DNA from: Lotus japonicus
Lineage: Eukaryota > Streptophyta > Magnoliopsida > Fabales > Fabaceae
Direction: 5' to 3'
Assembly (NCBI RefSeq): GCF_012489685.1
Contig: NC_080043.1
Coordinates: forward strand, 35,603,127-35,667,126
DNA: 64,000 nt
Numbering within the stretch: position 1 is the first letter of the stretch; each line of letters opens with the position of its first letter. The notes under the pieces were generated by a model. The model saw only the letters and a list, made by a program, of their open reading frames with translations, ran no database searches and had not been told where the DNA came from. A program made the position numbers and the translations under genes. Shown one piece after another: positions 44,019-54,055 of this stretch.

Positions 44019-45701
44019 AGATGATCTTGTCCTTAGGTACCCACTTTCTGGGTCCTCTTTTGTTAGTTACCCCAGAGGTTCTGATCACCTTGGGTGTCTC
44101 AACATAATATTTTAAAGGAATATTTGCATGATATTTAGTCATAGAGAAAGATCCCTTTTTAAGAGGATGTTTAGCAACTTTAGCAGGTACAGGATCAGGC
44201 AATATGGTACCAGAGGGAACAAAGCATTCATACAAGGATTTAGCTTTAGACACAGAAGGCTCATTTCTAATTGGTTTAGAATAGCCAATGCCATGCATTC
44301 CATTTCTGCTTACGCCATAGATCATTGAAGCCATTAAGCTTCTATCCACGCTTTTAGCTAGGAATCTTTGAAAAGACTTTTCATACTTAGATTCATTTCT
44401 ACAATCAGAGGCATCACAGGCAACAATTTCTTCTAACTTGGCAATCTGGTTCTTAAGCACAGAGTTAGAATTTACCAAGGCATGATTTTCATTTTTCAAA
44501 TCAGAAATAATTTTTTCATGTTCAGAAGGAGTCTTAGAGACAGCAGATAAGTTCTTTTTCAACTTTTTATGCTTAGACAATAAAGAGTTATACTTATCCA
44601 TGATATCAGACAAAGCATGTTTCAGTTCAGAGGTAGAGAAGGAAGCGAATACCTCATTTTCATCGTCTGAGTTAGGATCTCCTTCTGATTCTGAGTCAGA
44701 GTCAACAGCTTCCTTTGACTCTGCTTCCTTGTCTTTGACAATTGCCATGAGTCCTTGGACTTCACCATCAGAGTCAACATCCTCTGACTCTGATTCATCG
44801 AATGTCACCATCAGACTCTTCTTGGTCTTGAAGTGCTTCTTTGGCTTCTTGTCTTTCTTCAACTTTGGACAATCACTTTTGTAATGCCCAGATTCTTTGC
44901 ATTCAAAACATGTGACTTCCTTGATTGAAGACTTCTTCTGGCCTGAGGACTCATACTTTCCTTTTGCCCTTCCAGAGCCTTTGAACTTGCTCTGCCTGTG
45001 CTTCCAGATGCGGTTGAGTCTCTTGGAGATCAGAGTCAGCTCATCTTCATCAGAATCTTCTGATGCTTCTTCAGATTCTTCTTCTTCAGCTTGAAGAGCC
45101 TTTGACTTCTCAACCTTAGCCTTTTCAGATTTGGATTTCAAGGCTATGGACTTTTTCTTCAGATCTTGCATCTCTGAGCGCTTCAGCTCATGGCACTTCA
45201 AAATGCTGATGAGTTCTTCTAAACTCATATTCTCAACGTCTCTCGTGAACTCTATTGAAGTCACCAAAGGCATCCAACTTTCAGGAAGACACCTGATGAT
45301 CCTTATGACATGATCTTTTGTTGTGTAGCTCTTGTTGAGAGGTCGTATGCCAGCTACAAGCAATTGAAATCTGGAGAACATTTCTTCAATGGACTCATTT
45401 GGCTCCATGATGAAGGATTCATACTTTTGGATCAAGGACAATGCCTTTGATTCTTTGACTTTCTTGTTTCCTTCATGAGACATCTTCAGAGAATCAAAAA
45501 TGCCTTTAGCAAACTCACGATCTGTAATCTTCTGGTACTCCTCATAGGAAATAGCACTTAGAAGAATTGCTCTTGCTTTGTGATGTTGTGAGTACAGCTT
45601 CTTTTGATCTGCAGTCATCTCTGATCTTGGGATCTTCTTGCCATCTGTATCAACTGGACGCTTATAGCCATCCACAATAATATCCCAGAGATCTGCATCG
45701 A
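43906..45701 (-). pseudogene. Inverted copy of Sirevirus gag, N-terminus missing
   Basis: Minus-strand copy of 30829-32624. About the first 38 codons are missing because the homology stops at 45701. It keeps the canonical knuckle CFECKESGHYKSDC and the same 113-nt, +1-frame overlap with pol. Seven amino-acid differences from the plus copy were counted. Confidence 0.9.
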
Positions 45702-45712
45702 CTGGACGCTTA
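45701..45712 (+). repeat. Templated 12-bp insertion at the inversion joint
   Basis: ACTGGACGCTTA at 45701-45712 duplicates 45653-45664, 48 bp to the left. Its last four bases plus the following G overlap CTTAG at 38051 of the env-like gene, where homology then continues. Confidence 0.85.
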
Positions 45713-46489
45713 GTTCAACAAGCTCACCCTGTCCCTGACCAACAAGAGCCCATTCAACCAGACCCTGAACCTGAACAATCAGTGTCTAACCAATCCTCGG
45801 TTAGATCACCTCACCCTCTGGTTGAAACTTCAGACCCTCACCTTGGAACCTCTGAACCCAATGCTCCCATGATTAGCATTGGTTCTCCACAAGGTGCCTC
45901 TGAAGCCCATAGCAGCAATCACCCAGCCTCTCCTGAACCCAACCTCTCCATAATTCCCTATACTCACCTTCAACCCACATCTCTCTCTGAGTGCATCAAT
46001 ATCTTCTATCATGAAGCCTCTTTGAGGCTCCGCAATGTGCACGGTCAGACTGATCTCAGTGAGAATGCTGAAAATGTGGCTGATGAGTGGAACAATCTGA
46101 GCACTTGGCTAGTGGCTCAAGTTCCAATTATGATGCAGCACCTGCATGCAGAGGGCAGTCAGAGCATTGAGGCTGCAAAGCAAAGGCTTGCTAGGAGAGT
46201 GGCTCTTCACGAACTAGAACAGAGAAATAAGCTTCTTGAAGCTATTGAAGAAGCCAAGAGACAGAAAGAACAGGCAGAAGAAGCTGCACGTCAAGCAGCA
46301 GCTCAAGCTGAACAAGCCAGACTTGAGGCAGAGCGTCTTGAAGCTGAGGCTGAGGCAGAGCGACTTGCGCCAGTTGTATTTACTCCTGCTGCTTCTGCTT
46401 CCATTCCAGAACCTCAAGCTGCTCAGAATGTTCCTTCCAGCTCTACTCAGACAAGCTCATCCAGACTCGACATCATGGAACAACGTCTT
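45709..46489 (+). pseudogene. Direct duplicate of the env-like C-terminal region
   Basis: Copy of 38051-38831 in the same orientation, with no difference seen by eye. It covers part of the Pro/Ser-rich region and the coiled coil, and ends at the same GTCTT, again followed by TGA from the LTR end. Confidence 0.92.
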
Positions 46490-47771
46490 TGAAGGTATGA
46501 AAAACGGTAGAAAGGGGGGGGTTTGAATAACGTTTTCAGTACAAGACTTCCACCTTAAAGATTTTGGCAAATCTTTCGAGAACTTAAGTGCTAAAGATAA
46601 GAGATAGAAAAGCACACAAGGATTTTATCCTGGTTCACTTGATAAATCACTCAAGCTACTCCAGTCCACCCGTTAAGGTGATTTCTTCCTTCTTAGAATG
46701 AAGGCAATCCACTAATCAGATAATCGTTACAACTGCACTTGAAACCTACAAGTGACTAACAATACACTGACTTAGCTCTCACTAAGATTCACTCTCTTAG
46801 TCTTCTCTAGGATCCGATCAACCTTGATCTCCTAAAGGAATCACCACTAAGATTCACTCTCTTAGTTTTCTTAAGGATACTGACCTACCCGGTCCCTTAA
46901 GGAAAATCAAACAACTGTTTGAGGTTGGTGTTTACAAAGGTTTGCTTCTAAATAAGCTGAGTGTAAACTAACTAAGAACAGATGAAAGAAAGCTTAGAAT
47001 ATTTTGAATATGTCTTGCGCGTGTGTATTTCTTCTTTTGATATTCTCTTTTTGCTTCTTTCAATCTTCAGCCTCTATATATACTCCAAGGATTAGGGTTG
47101 AGCGTTGCATGGGAAATGCTACCGTTGGAGGGCAGTTCTGGAAAATCCAGCTTCTGCTGTGGCTGAGAACGTTAGGTAGGTCGTCAGGAAGGTACACTTG
47201 CTTTTGTACTTGGATAGCGACTTGACCTTTTAACCTAGGAGACTTCTGATCAGAGGAATACTTCATATTGGAACTTGTGAAGCCGGTTGATCAGAGTCAG
47301 AGGGAAAGCACAGATCCTCTGACCATTGTATCTTCTGATTCTGAACTCAGAGGGAAGAACATGGCCTTCAGAGTTTCTTGCTTCTGGACATCAGAGTTTC
47401 CACTATTCAGCTTCTGGATCTTCAGAGTCTTCTACACCATCAGAACATCTGAACCTTCAGTGTTTCTTGGTTATCAGAACTTCTGGATCTTCAGAGCTTC
47501 TAGCGACTGAGTCCACATCAGAGTTTGTATAGCTTCAGAACTTCTGAAGCTTTTCCACTGTTCATACTGAACATGGTGAATGCGAAAGCGTTGCTTGGGT
47601 CACTCTTTATACACAGTGCTTCTGATTTGTGTGAGATTGAGTTGAGGTCAGAGCCTGTAAATAGCACACTCAGAAAAACACGTTAGAGTACCACAATTGT
47701 TCATATCAAAAGGTTAACTTGTAATCATCAAAACATAGAGTTGTACTACTAGATCAAAACTTGATCTTACA
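46490..47771 (-). mobile_element. Minus-strand Sirevirus LTR inserted in the env-like gene
   Basis: Complete LTR of about 1,282 bp in reverse orientation, flanked by GTCTT on both sides (46485-46489 and 47772-47776). It differs from the E LTRs at many more positions than those do from each other (for example CTTTTTGCTTC for CTTGCCGCTTC), so it came from another family member, probably the one that supplied the inverted segment. Confidence 0.9.
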
Positions 47772-47851
47772 GTCTTGACACTCATGAATCCATGCTGATT
47801 GAGATGAAGCACATGATGATGGAACTTCTGAGACGCACTGACAAACCTTAG
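47772..47851 (+). pseudogene. Terminal stub of the E env-like gene
   Basis: Continues the env-like frame after the LTR insertion: LDTHESMLIEMKH... to ELLRRTDKP and TAG. It corresponds to the end of the Sirevirus A env-like gene (59919 side), which confirms the original reading frame. Confidence 0.85.
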
Positions 47852-48055
47852 TTTTTAGGATCTCTTCTTTTTCTTCTTTTTCGTTAACTTTGTTTTCCTT
47901 TTGTTAAACTCTGTTTCTTTTTATTTATTTATTCTCTTTTGTTCGTTTGTGATTATATATGCATATATATCTATATACTTATGTCCCATATGTTTGCAAA
48001 AGTCTTTTTTATTCATTGTTCTATGTTTACATCATATTTCTTTACATCATATAAT

Positions 48056-48448
48056 CTAGAATGGAGGATCCCTCCTCATTCTTCTGCACTCCTGGCGCTG
48101 CTCTGACCTATCCTTCTCCAGACGCTCCAGTTCATGCTGGATGTTGTTGAGTCTGACCTTTAGCTCATCTTTCTCCAGAATCTCTTCTGAAGTCCTGAGC
48201 TTCTTTTCCAAGATTTCTTTTTCTTCCAGCATCTTGAGTTCAAGCCGGCTGAGTTCTTGCACCTCCTCCACGAAGGCAAGAAATTCCTTCAGATCTCTCT
48301 CCAACTCTGGACGCAGGTCCTCTTCCAGAAGTGTCCGTGTCAGCTCCTCGATGGTAGTTGCACCCTCTGGATGCCTGATGTTTAGGAACAAGTCCTCTTC
48401 AAAGGCCTTCTTCCTCAGCTCTTCTAGTGCTACGTTGTATGATGCCAT
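48056..48448 (-). CDS. Conserved antisense ORF of Sirevirus E, 130 codons
   Basis: Starts MASYNVALEELRKKAFEED and ends CRRMRRDPPF. Highly charged Glu/Lys/Arg/Leu composition predicts a nearly all-helical, coiled-coil protein. No known family was recognised. It lies between the env-like gene and the 3' LTR, opposite to gag-pol. Sirevirus A has a homologue of exactly the same length at 59314-59706, with conservative replacements and many third-position differences. An in-frame Met 18 codons upstream exists. At the site equivalent to the TATA box of copy A, this copy reads TACAAAAA, so its promoter may be weakened. Its role is unknown. Confidence 0.7.
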   Translation of the reverse strand: MASYNVALEELRKKAFEEDLFLNIRHPEGATTIEELTRTLLEEDLRPELERDLKEFLAFVEEVQELSRLELKMLEEKEILEKKLRTSEEILEKDELKVRLNNIQHELERLEKDRSEQRQECRRMRRDPPF

Positions 48449-48689
48449 ATTTTTTTTCTTACTGAAAATTATTCGAGGTGTGAAGCTTACCTTTCTCTCC
48501 AACGCTTTTTGTAGGCTTCACTTTCTCTCTGAAAGTTAATGCTCTTACAGTTTCTCGAGGTTAAGTTCTTGGTAACTGACCCTTCTATTTACTCACTTGA
48601 CCGGTGGTAAACGTTCATCCCTTGCATTTATTTTCGCCTGACTCTGATTCTTACATCATTTTCATTTTCTTTAAACTTAGACCTTCTCT

Positions 48690-49243
48690 AAGGGGGAGTA
48701 CCTTGTACTTCAAGCTAAGTTTTTCACACCCCAGGCTTTTTGCTTATGACAAAAAGGGGGAGTAAACCCAGTTTTTGATGTGTAAGATGTGTTAGTGTGA
48801 TTTATTTTTCTTTTGGAGATTTTAAGAGTTCCACCTTCATGACCATAGATGTGTCACTGGGCAAATACAAGGAATACATTTCACTTCTTCTGAAGTGATT
48901 ATAAGTTGGCTCTGATACCCAAGACTCTGATACCTTGTCCATGACTCTGATCACTTATGCGCTCTGATTATTCGTTTTTCATCTATGTCATAAGTTTTTC
49001 ACTCTGAACTCTTACATCATTTAGCTCAGAATCTAGACTTTACTAACGTTTTCATCAAGTATTAGATTCAGGGGGAGCTAAGCTCAGAATCAAGCAGTGA
49101 CTTGAATTCAGAATGAGCAAGAAAAACTATTCACATCAGGATAAGTATTATTCTATATCTCTAAACTCTGAGTGAATTCAGTTTAATGTTTAAGAATTGT
49201 TCATCAAAAATCTTAGTTTTGTCATCATCAAAAAGGGGGAGAT
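48690..49243 (+). other. Multiple polypurine tracts of Sirevirus E
   Basis: AGGGGGAGT or relatives occur at 48691, 48751, 49071 and 49231, the last next to the 3' LTR (AAAAAGGGGGAGAT then TGTAAG). Repeated tracts in this place are a known Sirevirus trait. The last one should prime plus-strand DNA synthesis. Confidence 0.8.
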
Positions 49244-50524
49244 TGTAAGATCAAGTTTTGATCTAGTAGTACAACTCTATGTTTTGATGATTACAAGTTA
49301 ACCTTTTGATATGAACAATTGTGGTACTCTAACGTGTTTTTCTGAGTGTGCTATTTACAGGCTCTGACCTCAACTCAATCTCACACAAATCAGAAGCACT
49401 GTGTATAAAGAGTGACCCAAGCAACGCTTTCGCATTCACCATGTTCAGTATGAACAGTGGAAAAGCTTCAGAAGTTCTGAAGCTATACAAACTCTGATGT
49501 GGACTCAGTCGCTAGAAGCTCTAAAGATCCAGAAGTTCTGATAACCAAGAAACACTGAAGGTTCAGATGTTCTGATGGTGTAGAAGACTCTGAAGATCCA
49601 GAAGCTGAATAGTGGAAACTCTGAAGTCCAGAAGCAAGAAACTCTGAAGGCCATGTTCTTCCCTCTGAGTTCAGAATCAGAAGATACAATGGTCAGAGGA
49701 TCTGTGCTTTCCCTCTGACTCTGATCAACCGGCTTCACAAGTTCCTATATGAAGTATTCCCCTGATCAGAAGTCTCCTAGGTTAAAAGGTCAAGTCGCTA
49801 TCCAAGTACAAAAGCAAGTGTACCTTCCTGACGACCTACCTAACGTTCTCAGCCACTGCAGAAGCTGGATTTTCCAGAACTGCCCTCCAACGGTAGCATT
49901 TCCCATGCAACGCTCAACCCTAATCCTTGGAGTATATATAGAGGCTGAAGATTGAAAGAAGCGGCAAGAGAATATCAAAAGAAGAAATACACACGCGCAA
50001 GACATATTCAAAATATTCTAAGCTTTCTTTCATCTGTTCTTAGTTAGTTTACACTCAGCTTATTTAGAAGCAAACCTTTGTAAACACCAACCTCAAACAG
50101 TTGTTTGATTTTCCTTAAGGGACCGGGTAGGTCAGTATCCTTAAGAAAACTAAGAGAGTGAATCTTAGTGGTGATTCCTTTAGGAGATCAAGGTTGATCG
50201 GATCCTAGAGAAGACTAAGAGAGTGAATCTTAGTGAGAGCTAAGTCAGTGTATTGTTAGTCACTTGTAGGTTTCAAGTGCAGTTGTAACGATTATCTGAT
50301 TAGTGGATTGCCTTCATTCTAAGAAGGAAGAAATCACCTTAACGGGTGGACTGGATTAGCTTGAGGGATTTATCAAGTGAACCAGGATAAAATACTTGTG
50401 TGCTTTTCTATCTCTTATCTTTAGCACTTAAGTTCTCGAAAGATTTGTCAAAATCTTTAAGGTGGAAGTCTTGTTCTGAAAACGTTATTCAAACCCCCCC
50501 TTTCTACCGTTTTTCATACCTTCA
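49244..50524 (+). repeat. Sirevirus E 3' LTR (1,281 bp)
   Basis: Same length as the 5' LTR. Two substitutions were noted by eye (CTCTGAAG/CTCTAAAG and GGCTATG/GGCCATG). Followed by the TTAAC duplication. Confidence 0.93.
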
Positions 50525-50598
50525 TTAACCATATCGGATGGTTTGTTTAGTGCTACCGTAGGGTTAGTACTAATTGGACGTTTGATGAGACATAGGAT

Positions 50599-51442
50599 GT
50601 GGATCTTAACCGGATGGCGGAGGTAATAGCTACACTGATCGAGGCAATGATGAACCAGGCTGCGGAAGATGCTTATATGCGCGCTGAAGAGGCTGCACAT
50701 GAGCATCATCAACGACTGATGGCGATGGCAATGTATCAACAAAGAGGAATGAACCGAACAGGAGCTGGGGGACCAATGAGGTCAGGTTCCCAAGGCTACA
50801 ACGGAAGGGAGAGCTACCATCAGTGGGGACCATATCAGCGTCCCGAGAGAAGAGATCTTATCTCAAGAGTGTACAAACCAACGACTGCTGATACTGGAGG
50901 GAAGCCAGTTGGTGACAAAGGTGTGACATGTTTTCGTTGCGGAAAGTTTGGGCATTTTGCTAACAAGTGCTCAGTGATTGGACGGAGATGCTTCAAGTGT
51001 AACCGAGAGGGGCATCTAGCTGTGAACTGCAAGACACTTCAGGAGGGAACGTCTGACAGTAAGATGAAAGGGAATGATGTTACCGGAGGGACAGGAAACA
51101 AGATTTCGGGAAAAACAGTGACGTGCTACAGGTGCAGGAAAGTGGGGCACTACAGTAACAAGTGTCCAGACGGGGGGATCTCTATGCTTCAACTGTGGGG
51201 AAAGCGGGCACTATGCCAGTAGGTGCAAGATCAAGGAAATTCTATGCTTCAATTGCAACCAACCGGGACATTTCTCCAGAGATTGTAAGGCATCCAAGGG
51301 CGAATCATCAGGGAATGCTGGAAAAGGAAAACAACTTGCTGCAGAGGAAGAGGTTTACACCAAGGAGGGTGCAGGAGCTGAGGAGTTGAACGAGGAAGAA
51401 CGGGGGGACGACGGTGATACTCTAACTGTTTTCTTATTCTAG
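50599..51442 (+). pseudogene. Gypsy B gag with five CCHC knuckles, one frameshift
   Basis: N-terminal helix-rich region (MAEVIATLIEAM), then directly a Gly/Arg-rich linker and five CX2CX4HX4C zinc knuckles: CFRCGKFGHFANKC, CFKCNREGHLAVNC, CYRCRKVGHYSNKC, CFNCGESGHYASRC and CFNCNQPGHFSRDC. The capsid domain expected between the N-terminus and the knuckles is missing. A run of six G near 51172 shifts the frame, so the last two knuckles and the acidic tail (to TAG 51440-51442) are in another frame. It probably derives from a chromovirus-type gag. Confidence 0.78.
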
Positions 51443-54018
51443 AATAACTTACTCCTTTATCTTCGAAGCGAGTGTGACGCGCCTAACTTGTATTTACTAC
51501 TTAGACTATGATCTTATGATTAATATCCCTAGTAGGACCTTATTCGAAGTTGCTCGTGTTTTAACTATAGAAGTTACACGAGGTTGGGAATAGCACACTA
51601 AGTTTAGAAAGTAGTCTTCCACCGATGCGTTTACGAGGAAGCTAGTAGCTGAAGAACGAATCTTAGGGAGATTCCGTATGGGTAGTATACGTGTTATGTT
51701 GAGGGTGTGTAGTTCCGTAGCGGGATCATTAAAGGATTTAGTATCAGGATATTTGTGACTACTGGAGGATAGGAACTCATTGACTGTTCCAGTGGGTTTT
51801 TCTAAATTTCCACCTTCGATGTATTAGGCCTGATCAACCTAATATTGAGGGGGTGATATTAGGAATCACAGCTGGTTATGGACTTTGATAGAAGGATGTG
51901 TAAGATGAATTTGAATTGATTGAGGATTAGTTGGATTTGGGAGGAAAGTTCGTGTTAAGCATTTGATTGTAAAAGATTAAGATTTAAATCTGTGGAAGTC
52001 GATGAGTGTCGTATAGACATTGATTGGTTAGTTCGTGTGATTACTCCAAGTAGAGGTAGACCAAGTCAAGAGATTTAGTGATGGAAAAGTAATAAGTAGT
52101 TTCTCGGAAGTTAAGAAGTCATAGGTTATGTGATTGCTGAGGGGAATTGTTAGAGACTAAATAAGTTGGATTTAATCAGGTTTTAGATGATAGCTTGATG
52201 GTAGCAAGATTGAGAAGAATTAACTCTGAACTAGATTGTTATAGTCGAGTTCGAGGAATAAGTCTTGCTAAGCGTTTGATTAATATGTGGAGACATTATA
52301 GTCTTAAGAGATGAATTTTCATTTGAAAAGTGTTGAATTAATGATTAAGTTGGAGAAAGAAAGTTTTAGCATAAGTTGAATACTTGAGGTTGTTGATGTG
52401 GATTCCAAAGAAATATGCTAAGATTACTAAGTGAGATTTACTAAGTTGGATTGAAATCTTAGGGTTAAGATTGATCTTGAGAGGCGGGAATCGCGTACGA
52501 GTAGGAGATCTTATGGTTGTAGGTGTGACAATAGGAGTTGAATCTTAGAAGATTGAAGACCTGAAGGTGAGTTTCGGGTTAAGACCATTGAGGTATAATA
52601 TAAGAGTGATCTTGAAGTAAAGGAATTCTGGGTTGTGTAGAGTGTTAAGGTTGGTTATAAGTTGGTTATCGATTGATGTTGATTATGAGGTTGCGGACAT
52701 AATGAGCCATGTGATAAGATTTGAATGATGTTAGCATAATAAGTTGTGAATGTGAAAGCATGACGACACTTATCAGGTCGTTTGGGTAAGTGAAGGAGTT
52801 ATAGTTTTAAGAAACGGATATTCATTTAAGAAGTATTGAAGGATTAAAGGTCATTAGAGGACCAAACTTGGTGAAGGTTTAGGTTTTAAATCTATGAATG
52901 TTTGTCTAAGGTGTGTAGGACTCGAAGTTTGTCAGAATTTGATTGAGAGATTAAGAAGTTGATTGACGAGATGGTGATTGAGTCCCAAAAAGGAAGGTGT
53001 TGGTATTAAGATGAATATCTGAGGTTGTTATATTTTGACGAGTTTCGTAGAGTTTAAGAGTCAATGGGACTTTGTTATGGATTTTGATGATGCATATTAG
53101 GGTTAACAAGTGAATTTTACTAAAGTTGAATGAGAATCCTAGGGCTAAGGTTGACCTAGTGAGCTGAGATTCATGTACACTTACGAGATTTAGTGGTGTT
53201 AGCGGTTGCGATAACAGTTAACTCTCAGAATGTTGAAGGATCGGATGATAAAATGGCTAGTTAGTTCCTTGAGGTATAGTTATGATTTAATCTTCTAGAG
53301 GATAAGTCTCGATTTGTGCGAAGTGTTAGGGATTTTAGTAAGTGTAAATAGGTTTGAGTGAGGGAAGTTTTGAGGAAGAATACGGTAATAATGGATTGTT
53401 AGATATTAAGAGGAGGATTATCTTATAAGTTGTTGATAAATTGATGTTGAAGGGGATAAGATCAGTGAAGGACAAGAAATAAGGACATAAGTCGAGTTTT
53501 AATTCGAATGGTGACTAAGTAGAAGATTGATTTCATGGTGCGAGTGATGATAGTTACGAAGTTGGATGTGACGTTAATGGACTATTAGATTCCAACGCAA
53601 TATTTCGTCTAGGAGTTATCGAACGGACAAGTGGAGTTTTGGACTGTAGATGAAGATCACGAGGACGAGTTGAGTATTTACTTTGAGATGACAGAGAGGC
53701 ACCGAGTTTAAGAAGAATTTCGGACGACCGAAAGTAAAGAAGTAAGTGGCTAAGATTGTGCGACTGCACGGAGTGCCAACCGGTATCGTTTCAAGCAGAG
53801 ATCCGACGCAAGTGATCGAGCCAGACGACATGAAGTTGAATGATGGTTTGTCTTTTGAGACGCCGACAGTTAGCAGTGGGGATAGAAGAGTGAAACAATT
53901 AAGGGGAGAACAGATTGCTTAAGTAAAGGTTATGAGGAACAATGACACAGGCAATAGTACATGAGAATTGGAAGATAAGATCGAGGAACTGTATTTCGGA
54001 CTTTTCGCAGAACTCTGA
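51443..54018 (+). pseudogene. Degraded pol region of Gypsy B
   Basis: No open frame of note. Near the end, IVRLHGVPTGIVSSRDPT (53752-53805) is the integrase core motif. It is joined directly to an integrase C-terminal stretch, EPDDMKLNDG and RRVKQLRGEQIA (53815-53920), which shows an internal deletion. TAA and TGA stops follow. Upstream, DIDWLVR-like and protease-like echoes are too weak to delimit domains. The plus strand is strikingly poor in C here. Confidence 0.65.
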
Positions 54019-54040
54019 GTTTCGAGGATGAAACTTTCTT

Positions 54041-54055
54041 TTTGGAGGGGAGTAT
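54041..54055 (+). other. Polypurine tract of Gypsy B
   Basis: TTTGGAGGGGAGTAT directly before the 3' LTR; the usual plus-strand primer position. Confidence 0.75.

Larger units (their letters stand above)
29361..50524 (+). mobile_element. Sirevirus E: 21-kb rearranged Ty1/copia element
   Basis: Bounded by LTRs and a perfect TTAAC target duplication (29356-29360, 50525-50529) within the Gypsy B interior. Sirevirus assignment rests on copia-type pol order (protease, integrase, reverse transcriptase, RNase H), an env-like third gene, and several AGGGGGAG tracts before the 3' LTR. The LTRs differ at only about two positions by eye, so it is young. The interior is doubled by an inverted segment (38834-45701), a direct duplicate (45709-46489) and a foreign minus-strand LTR (46490-47771). 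Confidence 0.92.

Noticed and set aside
44600..45313. Ser/Asp-rich plus-strand frames in the inverted gag
   Set aside because: Complementary shadows of the Glu/Ser-rich gag region.
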